Source: Rhynchonema sp. JSB1_4 (lineage: Eukaryota > Nematoda > Chromadorea > Monhysterida > Xyalidae). From it: a DNA stretch of 64,000 nt. Below are positions 22,064 to 32,036 of the stretch, piece after piece (position 1 is the stretch's first letter; each line of letters begins with the position of its first letter). The notes under the pieces were generated by a model. The model was not told the DNA's origin. It made no database searches and worked only from the letters and a program-made list of their open reading frames with translations. The position numbers were made by a program, and so were the translations under genes. The stretch spans positions 31,598-95,597 of the forward strand of contig JASAMV010008599.1 in assembly GCA_030248065.1 (NCBI GenBank), in the 5' to 3' direction.

Positions 22064-25000
22064 TCAATCGTCATCTTGAAATTTAATCGAATGCACGCCC
22101 GTGTCAATATTGCCGCCTGTGTAACTGCCACGTTTCTTTTTCGTTTTCTCATGCCGAAAGTTCTTGCCTTGAACGGTGGCAAAGTCGCGCGCCGCTTTCT
22201 GACCCCAGCTATCGCCTTGCTGAACACCGGATGAGCACAGTTTAGTGATGAAGCATAAAATCGTTGGGAAAAGCAGCACTTACTTTAGAATGAAATGAAT
22301 TGTCTCTGAATTTCGGATCAAGTTGCACCTTAGACGGATCAACGCGACGAAACGGTGCATTTTGCTGAATAAAAATAAGACGGCATGGCCTGCCCATAAG
22401 TTTTCAAGGTCGAATGAATAAAACAGTGAAACTTACACATATGCAACCCAGATCCTATCAAAGAACAAAAAACTACGAACCTTCTTGCCACTCGGCTGCT
22501 TCTCCGCGCTCTTTGTCGTTTTCTGAAAGTAAACAAAGCATCAGAGCCCGAAATGTTAGGTCACATCAGCAATTTCAACCAACGGTCTCTGGTTCCGCAT
22601 TCGAGTCACTTCCACCGGCATGTCCATTCGTCAAAGGGGTTGCTGGCTCGGCTTGTGGCTTTGTCTTCCCAGACGAATTCTTCGTTCTTGCTTTTCCATC
22701 ATCTAAATAAAGCCAAGTTTACGTAAATTGATTAAAGAATTCATTTGAAACCCTGAATATCTGAATTTGACCAGCATGACGGAAGACAGACCACTTACCC
22801 GAATCGCTGCTGCTCGACGATGAGTCCTCCGAGCTTTTCCCCTTCTTCTTCTCCGTTTTCTTCTTGTTCTGTGCTTTCGCTGCAGCACGAGTGGCCGGCT
22901 TCTTTGCATCTTCAAAAAATTCTCGAATTTCGATCTTGAACATATAATGGTTGTTGCACAATAAAAAATACTTTACCGTTGTTATCCGAGCTGTCACTAC
23001 TGCTTGAGCCGCTCGACTTTGCCTTGTTCTTCGCAGCAGTGGCAGGTTTTGGTGCAGCTTTGACCACTTTGGCGGGCGTCGGTTTCTTAGCTTCAGCCTC
23101 ATCGCTGCTACTGCTTGAGCTTGACGAACTCTCTTTCGGACGTTTACTGGCTGCCGGTGGCTTGGCTGTGGACGTCGTTTGTGGTTTCTTTGACGAAATA
23201 TTAGCGGCTGAAATAATTTATTTGAAAATATGTGTTCAACTTATGAACGCTGCTTTTTCATTCACCTGGTTTTCCTGCCTTATCGTCATCCGAGGAATCA
23301 CTTGAACTGCTCGAGTCTTTCTTCGCTTGTGCCTTTGGCGCTGGTGTCGACTTCGGAGTCGCTTTTGCCGGCGTCGGTTTCTTCTTGTCTAAACAACGTG
23401 TCAGTTGCTCACAAGACACCAGGACAAAGAAAACTCTGGCACATATGTATAGCTTGCAATAACATTAACCAGCATCGGTATCCGACGAACTATCGGAGCT
23501 ACTAGACGAATCCTTCTTCTTCGCAGCAGGAGCAGCCTTCTTGACAGCCGGTGGAGTCGGTTTTGCAGCAGCTGGCTTTTTCTTCGCATCGTCATCTGCA
23601 AAACATGGCAATGTCTGTACACTATGTAGTGTCCTGCTGCATTAAAACCGTTTGTTAACCTGAGGAATCTGAGCTAGAAGTCGAATCTGCCTTCTTCTGT
23701 TCAGCAGCCTTCGATTTCGCAACCGCTGTTGGTTTTGTTGCTGCGGGCGTCGGTTTTGATTTGTCGTCATCTGAATATTTGCAACGGAATGAATGCCGCG
23801 GCAAGTTTACTCAGTGTCAAGCACAACAACGCTTCTCACACCCAGCTGACCTGATGAGTCACTGGAGTCTGAAGAGCTGTCTGCTTTCGCTTTCGACTGT
23901 GCAACCTTAGCAGGACCCTTGGCGGCCGGAGCAGTTTTTGCGTTAGCCGTAGCTTTTGAACTCGCCTTGGTGTCTTCTTCTGAAACGAAGAAGAGCCGTT
24001 TTCGCCGGTTGGAAAGAAACTCAGTTTTGGCGGCCGTGCTTGAATTTGTTTTATCGTCATCTATAGAAAGGGAACGGAAAAAAGTATTTTCGTGACAAAC
24101 ACCAAAAGTCTTAACAACCTGAAGAGTCGCTGGAATCAGACGAGCTGTCCTTCTTCTTGCTCGCAGCCAGCTTCTTCGGAGATGCAGCAATGGGCTTGGT
24201 TTTTGTCTTCGGGTCTTCGCTGTCGCTGGCACTTGAATCCGAAGACGAATCCTTTGCCTTGGTTGCTGGTTTGCCAGGTGCTTTGACTGGGGTCGTTGTT
24301 GCCTTCGCTGGTGAAGCGGTCTTTCCGGCTGCCGCTCGTTTATCTGCTGAAACGCGTCATTAATCATCATAAGATTAACAGGCAGGCAGGCTGTGACACA
24401 GATGGCTCATACAGGCCCAAACTGACCAGACGAATCGGAATCTGATGAGTCACTTGATGACGATTCTTGCTTCTTTGTCGCAGCCACCTTCTGTTCCTTC
24501 TTGACCGGACTCGATGCCGCAGCAACAGGCTTCTTCTTCGCAGCGTCGTCGTCACTCGAACTATCACTTGATGAACTGTCAGCCTTCTTCGTCGTCGGGG
24601 TGAGCACGGCACTCTTCTTCGCTGGCGAACCTGCAAAACACGTTTTCGGGGGTGTTCCGGTTTTGTGGAGTTTTCGACGGCCACCGCAAAACAGCCGCTG
24701 ATGATATGATCAGTGATTGAATACCATAAGAACTAGGAATATCAAAATTAAACACCATACAGGAGACCACTGTCTGCGGCAAGCTGCACAAGCAATTGAC
24801 TATCGAAACACTCGAACTTGTGCGGCAGCAAATGGCAAAGGCCCACCTGGTTTGACGGTAGTGGGCGGTGTTTTGACTTTCTTCTTCTTGTCATCCGAGT
24901 CCGACGAGCTACTACCACTGCTGCTGCTGCTGGATGATGCCTTTTTCTTTGCTGCTTTGGCCGCCGTCAGTTTGGGGCTGGGTTTTGGTGGCGGTGGCTT

Positions 25001-28000
25001 GGGTTTGGCTGCTGACTCGTCATCTGAATCGGAATCGCTGCTGCTGCTGCTCGACTTCGATTTGACTGCTTTCTTCTTCTGGACACTCGACAGCTCCTGA
25101 ACGAACGTGCAAAATTGTAGGGCCTGGATTTGTTTTAAAAAAAATTTTGTAAAAATAAATTAGAGCTAACCCACCTGTTTCACATTCGATTTTTTAGTCG
25201 GCTGTTTTTTCTCATCATTATCTGAGGAGTCGCTGTCAGAGCTAGACGACGCCCTTGGTTTTGCCGCTGGTGAAACCTTCGGAGCTGGTGGTTGTTTGGC
25301 AGTCGGTGGCTTGGCTGCAAAAAGCTTAAGCGTTAATCTTGGATTAATTCCATTTTAGTATACTAGCGTGGAAAACAATTTTTAACCAACAGAAGCGAAA
25401 AAAACCGTTTTTTGTCGAGGCTCTTACAGGTATTTTTCTATTTTGGGCTCGATAGTCGAATCAAACCTGTTTATATGACCCACATCTGTGTCACTGTGCA
25501 CACATTTTATGCCCCAAACGTCTTACTTTTTCGATCGGACCAGTGTAGTTCTAAGGTAGAACTGGGGGTGCCGCCCTAAGGTACACTAATTCCCCCGACC
25601 AAGGTACACTAGTACACTAATTTCACCAATTTGTGCCTAAAATAGGCATTTTGAGGCCTAAAATGTCTGATTCTTAGCACAATGTTGACAACAGTGGCCA
25701 AAATATCCTTTCTATAAAAAATTTTCTAAAAAAGGGCAAAAATATGTCAAATTTTCTTCCTCAAAAAGTGACTTTTCCTGAATTTGGGTCTTCCCCCTTC
25801 CCATCCAGGGAGGTACACTAGTTTCCTCTTCGAAAAGTAGGGAGTAGGGTTAGAGGTCGGGGGATACCCGACACCCGACACCTGGAAGTACCCGACACCC
25901 GACATCTGAGAAAAAAAGCCGACACCCGACAGTTCCAAAAAAAACCGACACCCGACACCTAGTTTTTGGACCAAAACAGGAAAAAATTTGCTCATTTGCG
26001 TGCAATTTTTGGCTCAAGTTACTGAATTCAAGAATTTTCACACGAAATAAACACCAAAATGTCACATTCTGCGTTTTCGGAAACATTTGGCTCGAAGAAA
26101 ATTTTCTCTCAAAATTCTTCTCTCAACAAAACTGATGTTTTGAACCGTAAGTGTCGGGTGTCGGTTGTCGGGTCCCAAAAAAACCGACACCCGACATCTG
26201 GAGGCACCCGACACCCGACATCTCTCTAACCCTAGTAGGGAGGTACACTAATTTCCCCGCCGGACCAAGAACTACAGTACACTGGATCGGACTGACATAA
26301 GCACTGGAAAGCATTTGAAAAGAAGTTGAAGCATCTGTTCAAAAATAGCTTATGAGTGAAACAATAATTCCAATTAGTACCATTCGCTTTTTTCACATCT
26401 TCACTGTCACTGCTGCTGTCTGACGATGAGCTGTCCGTCCTCTGTTTTGGGGCTGGCGCCGTTGTCAGTTTGGTGAGACTTGCTGCCGCAGTTGGAGCGA
26501 TTTTCTTGGATCTTGATGCAGCAGCCCTTGAATCGCTCGAATTACTGCTGCTGCTTTCTGAAATTGGACAAAGGAGAGGAACCTAATACAAGTCACTTTT
26601 CGGATAAAACCAGTTTTTCGTTTTTTTGGGACCCGAATTTTTTTCTATATTTTTTCCGTGGGTGCTTTACTGGTTTTTTTATCGGAAAAACATCGGTTCT
26701 TCATATTGATTTTGCCAAAATTAAACCGCAAAACTTATGAGTTTTTGATTTTGGGAAAAAATGACCTAACGACGAAAATTGATTGACAAGTATTCTCACG
26801 AAACAGCATACTTCGAGAAACAACTCGCCTAAATGAACATATTTCGATCTAAAATCGTAATAATAATTTGTTGACTTTCCCTCAATTTGGAAAAGGAAAA
26901 ATAAAGAACGGTTTTTATGCCAGTCCAGTTCCAGTATAGCTGCGTCCTTCTAACAAAAATTTACCTGTTCTTTTTCGTTTCAGACCACCGCGTTTGATCA
27001 CATCATCAATTGGCACAATATCAGGCAAATGCGGTTCAGCCTACAATGTGTGCACGTTCACCGGGTAAATAGAATAAAATAGAATGATTGGAGGCAGTGG
27101 TGTAGCTAGCTACCCAGGCGAGGCGGCAACCTACTGCACCGCCAAAAATGGGGGCGGCAACCTACCTGCTGTACCGGCCGAGCTAGGGGAGGGAACAAAA
27201 TTTTTTAGGTCTAAATATTGATGAAAATGTACTCTAAAACGCTAATTTCGCGCGCAGCACGCGATTTTTCGCCTATTTGGAGTGAAAAATACCGAATTTA
27301 CACAGATTTGAGGCAGAAATCGCCTGTACCGCGACAACCTACCTACCCATTGTGCCTAGGGGCTCCCCCACTCCACCCCCAGCTACACGTGATTAGAGGG
27401 ACTGTAAATAGAGAGAGAGGGTGGTGGGGGTGGGTGGCACGCCTTTCCGATGGAAAAAGTGGAATACTACTGAGTGCTGAGATTGCTGAGAATTCTGTCC
27501 AGATGGATAGTCATATACTTTTATGAACCACAAGTGTTTTTATCTGTCGTACGAGGTCAGCCGAAACTCACGCTCTTGCTCCCCAGTGCTGTGGCCACTT
27601 CTGAGGGGGAGGTACCAGAGGCGGGAGCCGGGCCGGGTTTTCGGAATGTCGGGCCGGGCCGGGATGGTCGGCCCGAAAAGGCCCGACATCATCGAATTTC
27701 AATAAAAAAACTTTTTACGGTAAATTAGCCAAAATTTCTTCCGATTCAGTAGCTTAGGACCGAATTCTATGATTTTCAGGTATTTTTAAACAAAAAACTG
27801 TAATTTTTGCACCGAAATTCACAGACCCAAATCTGAAAGATTGTTCCCAGAAATGCCCCAAAAAATGGGTTTGAAAGGATGTGTTTTTCGCTTATAATCG
27901 CGTTTATTCGTGTCTATTCATCAAAGAGGCGTATTGTATTATATGCTCTGAATTAACAAGAAACATGCATACATGTACCTGTATCTGTGCACAGTGTAGT

Positions 28001-31000
28001 TCATGGTCCGGCGCGGCGGTTAGTGTACCTCCCTGGGGGGAGGGGGGAAGACCCAAATTGAGGAAAAAGTCACTTTTTGAGGTAGAAAATTTGACCGATT
28101 TTTGCCCCTTTTTGGAAAAAAGTTCTCAATAAAAAGGGTATTTTGGCGACTTTTGACATCACTGACCTGAAAATCACCCATTTTAGGCCTAAAAACGCCC
28201 ATTTTAGGCCGGAAAAATGCCTATTTTAGGCAAAAGTTGAGGCGGTTAGTGTACCTGGCGCGGCGGTTAGTGTACTTGTGTACCTTGGTCGCGGCGGTTA
28301 GTGTACCTTAGGGGGGGACCCCCTCTCCCCCAGGAACCACATAGCCTGTGCACAACAATCAAGCCTTAATACACTACTGTGCAGGGATTTTTAGAGGTCG
28401 CAATCGGGCTCGGGCCGGGCCGGCAAAACCCGGCCCGATTGCGACCCCTGGATTTTACTTAGGGGCAGTGTTGGAGGTGGGGGGGGGTTGGGGGGGGCTC
28501 GCCCCCCCCAATACAGTAGGTAAGGTATCCCCCCTCGCCTGGTACAGTAGGTATCCCCCCGATGTTTGGCATGGTACAGTAGGTATCCCCCCCCCGATTT
28601 TCACCCCGGTACAGTAGGTATCCCCCCCGATTTTGCCCCAAAAGTGCCAATTTTTGACCAAAATGGCCGAAATTAGTGCAAAATCAGTGTTTTTTACCTC
28701 AAATTACCCGAAATTCGCGCGCTACGCGCGCAAATACTACGTTTTCACACGATTCCACACATAATAAACACATAAAAAATTTTCACCCCAAAACCTAACC
28801 CCCCCCCCCAACCCCCCCCCCCCAAACCCCCCCTAGGTACATAACCCCCCCCCACGCCATCGGCTCTGGTACAGTAGGTATCCCCCCTCTCCGAGCGCGG
28901 TACAGTAGGTATCCCCCCCGATGTTTGGCATGGTACAGTAGGTATCCCCCCCGATTTTCACCCCGGTACAGTAGGTATCCCCCCCGATTTTGCCCCAAAA
29001 GTGCCAATTTTTGACCAAAATGGGCGAAATTAGTGCAAAATCAGTGTTTTTTACCTCAAATTACCCGAAATTCGCGCGCTACGCGCGCAAATACTACGTT
29101 TTCACACGATTCCACACATAATAAACACATAAAAAATTTTCACCCCAAAACCTAACCCCCCCCCAACCCCCCCTAGGTACATAACCCCCCCCAGGCCTAG
29201 GGTTAGAGAGATGTCGGGTGTCGGCTGTCGGGTGTCGGGTGTCGGGTGCCAAAAAAGTGTAGGTGTCGGGTGTCGGGTGTCGGCTACCCCCAGATGTCGG
29301 GTGTCGGGTTTTTTTGGACCCGACACCCGACAGCCGACACCCGACACTTACGGTTCAAAACATCAGTTTTGCTGAGAGAAGAATTTTGAGAGAAAATTTT
29401 CTTCGGACCAAATGTTTCCGAAGACGCAGAATGTGACATTTTGGTGTCTATTTCGTGTGAAAAAACTTGAATTCAGTAACCTGAGCCAAAAAATTGCACT
29501 AATGATGCAAATGAGCAAAAATTTGCCTGTTTTTGGTCCAAAAACTGGTGTCGGGTGTCGGGTTTTTTTCAAAAACTAGATGTCGGGTGTCGGGTTTTTT
29601 TGCAACTGTCGGGTGTCGGGTGTCGGCTTTTTTTCTCAGATGTCGGGTGTCGGGTGTCGGGTACTTTCAGATGTCGGGTGTCGGCTGTCGGGTGTCGGGT
29701 ACCCCCCCGACCTCTAACCCTACCCAGGCCATCGGCTCTGGTACAGTAGGTATCCCCCCCTCTCCGAGCGCGGTACAGTAGGTATCCCCCCCTCCAGAGT
29801 ACCTCCAACACTGCTTAGGGGTGCTCTATCCCGGGGGCTCTATTAATTCACTATTGTGGGGGCTGATTTAGGTTTTTACGGTAGGCATTTTAAGGCACAA
29901 AATTAATGATTTTTAGGTCAATGTTGTTAAAAATGTTCAAAATACCCTTTTTATTGAGATTTTTTCCAAAAAAAGGAAAAATGGCTGGCACACTGCACAC
30001 TGGTACAGTACAGTACATGGCCGATATTTTGTTTCAGCTTAATGTTCACGTCAATGCTTGAATGACAGTTCACACCAGTGTTGGAGGTACTCTGGAGGGG
30101 GGATACCTACTGTACCGCGCTCGGAGAGGGGGGATACCTACTGTACCAGAGCCGATGGCCTGGGGGGGTTATGTACCTACCTAGGGGGGGTTGGGGGGGG
30201 TTGGGGGGGCTAGGTTTTTGGGTGAAAATTTTTAATGTGTTTATTATGTGTGGAATGGTGTGACTGTGAAAACGTGGTATTTGCGCGCGGCGAATTTTGG
30301 GTAATTTGAGGTAAAAACCACTGATTTTACAGTAATTTTGGCCATTTTGGTCAAAAATTGGCACTTTTGGGGCAAAATCGGGGGGATACCTACCTACTGT
30401 ACCGGGGTGAAAATCGGGGGGGGGGATACCGTAAAAACCTAAATAGAAGGGGGGCTCTATTAACTCACTGACCCCATTTTGGGGGGCTCTATTACGGGGG
30501 GGCTCTATTCCGGGGGGGCTTCTATTAATTCACTGACCCAAACCGGAAAAAATTGTTCCCAGAAATACCCCTAAAAACCCCAAAAAAGGGGTTTGAAAGG
30601 ATGTTTTTTCGCTTGTAATTGCATTTATTCGTGTCTATTCGTCAATAAGAGGCGTATTATGTGCTCTGAACGAACAACAAACGTGCATAAATGTACCTGT
30701 GCACCACTATCAAGCCTTAATGCACTGCAGTATAGGGGATGTTACTTAGGGGGGCTCTTTTCCGGGGGGGGGGGGCTCTATTAATTCACTGACCCCTTTT
30801 TGGGGGGCTGTATTGCGGGGGGGGGGCTCTATTCCGGGGGGGCTGTATTTAGGTTTTTACGGTACCTCCTAGTACTGTACCAAGCCAAACATCGGGGCAG
30901 GGTAGTACTTGGGGGGGTGGGGGGGGGTCCCCCCCAAATTCATCTATCTATCGTCAACACTTTTTGATTTCATCTATCTATCGTCAACACTTATGGGCAA

Positions 31001-31600
31001 ATCTATCTATCGTCAACAAATTCTGGGAACAATCTATCTATCGTCAACACATTTCGACCCCAAAATGGGTATTTTTGCCTCAAAATGGCTCAAAATCGGT
31101 ATTTTTTGTCCCAAATAGGCAAAAAATCGCGCGCTACGCGCGGATTTAGTACATCTAAGTACATTTTCATTAATATTTACACATTATTACCTACTTAGTA
31201 CGCTATACTATACCTTGATTTTTGGCGACCCCCCCCCCCCCACCATCTATCTATCGTCAACAAGTTTGGGTCGACCCCCCCCCAGATTTCGGACTTGGGT
31301 CATCTATCTATCGTCAACACATTTCGGGTCCCAATCTATCTATCGTCAACACCCTGACCAAGTACTACACTGCATCGGGGGGGATACCTACTGTACTGGG
31401 GGGCTACGCCCAAACCCCCACCTCCAACACTGGTTCACACGAAAAGAAATGAATAATGAAAAACAAGCAATTATTGAATTCATAACCTTCTCCAGCCATT
31501 TGAATTTTTTGTACAATTTCTTCACTTCGGCAGCCGAATTTGGATGTTGATCAACAATTGTTTTGTAAGCAAATGCCAAAATCTCCCCTTCGTCCGCCAT
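22064..31600 (-). CDS. NOLC1: NOLC1/Nopp140 nucleolar phosphoprotein
   Basis: Nopp140 is a nucleolar and Cajal-body chaperone of box H/ACA and C/D snoRNPs, heavily phosphorylated by CK2. Seventeen exons join in phase to 832 residues: 31487-31600, 26965-27040, 26381-26557, 25175-25314, 24847-25096, 24427-24630, 24119-24346, 23851-24060, 23660-23770, 23470-23595, 23266-23388, 22977-23207, 22799-22909, 22584-22702, 22481-22522, 22284-22364 and 22064-22219. The N-terminal exon is helical ([20 protein letters not shown]). The middle alternates acidic Ser clusters ([11 protein letters not shown]) with Lys/Pro/Ala stretches. The last two exons are a clear SRP40 C-terminal domain: [27 protein letters not shown], then [17 protein letters not shown]. 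Introns 1 and 3 hold MITEs. The N-terminal assignment is less certain than the rest. Confidence 0.9.
25541..26284. mobile_element. D-family MITE (D3) carrying an A element
   Basis: Inverted ends CAGTGTAGTTC are flanked by the duplicated octamer GATCGGAC. The subterminal repeats are GGTACACTA-type. It lies in a NOLC1 intron and is split by the A element at 25845-26234. Confidence 0.8.
25845..26234. mobile_element. A-family hAT-like MITE (A1)
   Basis: Terminal inverted repeat TAGGGTTAGAG and flanking octamer GTAGGGAG duplicated exactly. The subterminal arrays are CCGACACCCGACA (GTCGGGT units) on the left and the complement on the right. The core reads TTTTGGACCAAAACAGG to ACATTCTGCGTTTTCGGAAA. 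Confidence 0.85.
27095..27391. mobile_element. L-family MITE in NOLC1 intron 1
   Basis: The ends are CAGTGGTGTAGCTA and AGCTACACGTG. The flanking octamers ATTGGAGG and ATTAGAGG differ at one position. The subterminal motif is GGCGGCAACCTACTG; the core contains CGCGCGCAGCACGCG. Confidence 0.7.
27992..28344. mobile_element. D-family MITE (D6)
   Basis: Left end CAGTGTAGTTCATGG and right end CCAGGAACCACATAG are flanked by TCTGTGCA and CCTGTGCA (7 of 8). The subterminal motif is GGCGGTTAGTGTACC, as in D1. Confidence 0.75.
28381..28452. mobile_element. 72-bp GC-rich foldback
   Basis: It begins CAGGG and ends CCCTG, with inner arms GGTCGCAATCGGGC and GCCCGATTGCGACC around a GGGCCGGGCCGG centre. 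A related GGGCCGGG palindrome lies at 27620-27690. Confidence 0.55.
28466..29813. mobile_element. C-family MITE with duplicated core and an A insertion (C2)
   Basis: Inverted ends CAGTGTTGGAGGT/CCTCCAACACTG are flanked by an exact CTTAGGGG duplication. The AT-rich core with CGCGCGCTACGCGCGC occurs twice in direct tandem (about 28620-28800 and 28985-29160). An A element sits in the second half. Confidence 0.85.
29198..29722. mobile_element. A-family MITE (A2)
   Basis: TAGGGTTAGAG inverted ends are flanked by an exact CCCAGGCC duplication. GTCGGGT arrays lie at both sides of a core matching A1 in the opposite orientation. Confidence 0.88.
30429..30862 (+). mobile_element. H-family MITE, intact (H4)
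   Basis: The ends are CCGTAAAAACC and GGTTTTTACGG, flanked by TA on both sides. Repeated GGGGGGCTCTATT motifs flank the core. This is the most complete H copy and the reference for the family. Confidence 0.82.
30898..31372. mobile_element. F-family hAT-like MITE (F1)
   Basis: The ends are CAGGGTAGTACTTGG and CCAAGTACTACACTG, flanked by an exact CATCGGGG duplication. The subterminal motif ATCTATCTATCGTCAACA is repeated on both sides of the core, which contains CGCGCGCTACGCGCG. Confidence 0.85.
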
Positions 31601-32036
31601 GACGCAATGAAATCGACAAAATTCGGCGAAACGGCGACAGTGAAAAAGCGACGCGCAAAAGTGCACTGCACGCAAATCGAGAGACAAGAGTCAACCGACC
31701 AAAAAATTCAGATTTTCTTTTCCTTTTACTTGATGAGGATGAGAGAATCAGAAAAGAACCTGGATGGAAAGAACCGAAACCGAAAAAGTACAACTGAACG
31801 CACACCACACGCACACACAATACTGTATGTATAATTAATAACTAATACTTGATGTTATTATACAACCTTGTCAGACCTAGACCATGCAGCAAAACGGTCC
31901 ATGCTGTACAAAATCATAAACTTGCGATAAAGACATCAAGAAGGGATGACAGGTGGATTGACTAACATGCCCAAATGGTATAGAAAATGTAATATCTCAT
32001 GATGATCCGGCACAACTCAGAGGTCCAGTAAGACTC
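31601..32036. other. intergenic, nothing recognised
   Basis: The short gap between the NOLC1 start codon and the stop of the lectin-like gene. It should contain the NOLC1 promoter; no motif stands out. Confidence 0.5.

Larger units (their letters stand above)
27842..29882. mobile_element. H-family MITE (H3) with D and C insertions
   Basis: H core from TTGTTCCCAGAAATGCCCC to the right end GGTTTTTACGG. It is interrupted by D6 (27992-28344), a small GC-rich foldback (28381-28452) and C2 (28466-29813). The left end is not recognisable. Confidence 0.6.
30076..31432. mobile_element. C-family MITE (C3) with H and F insertions
   Basis: Inverted ends CAGTGTTGGAGGT/CCTCCAACACTG are flanked by an exact GTTCACAC duplication. 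The GGTACAGTAGGTATCCCC subterminal repeat is present in both orientations. H4 and F1 are inserted in the right half. Confidence 0.85.

Noticed and set aside
23980..24020. A 41-bp intron inside NOLC1 exon 8
   Set aside because: Removing it breaks the reading phase, and 41 bp is shorter than any other intron here; the unspliced frame is open.
25845..26234. CRISPR-like arrangement of short repeats
   Set aside because: The repeats are adjacent tandem units in inverted arms, not direct repeats with unique spacers, and the genome is eukaryotic.
29533..29811. Open frames through GTCGGGT arrays that look like repetitive proteins
   Set aside because: They are translations of the A-family minisatellite and lie wholly inside a transposon.
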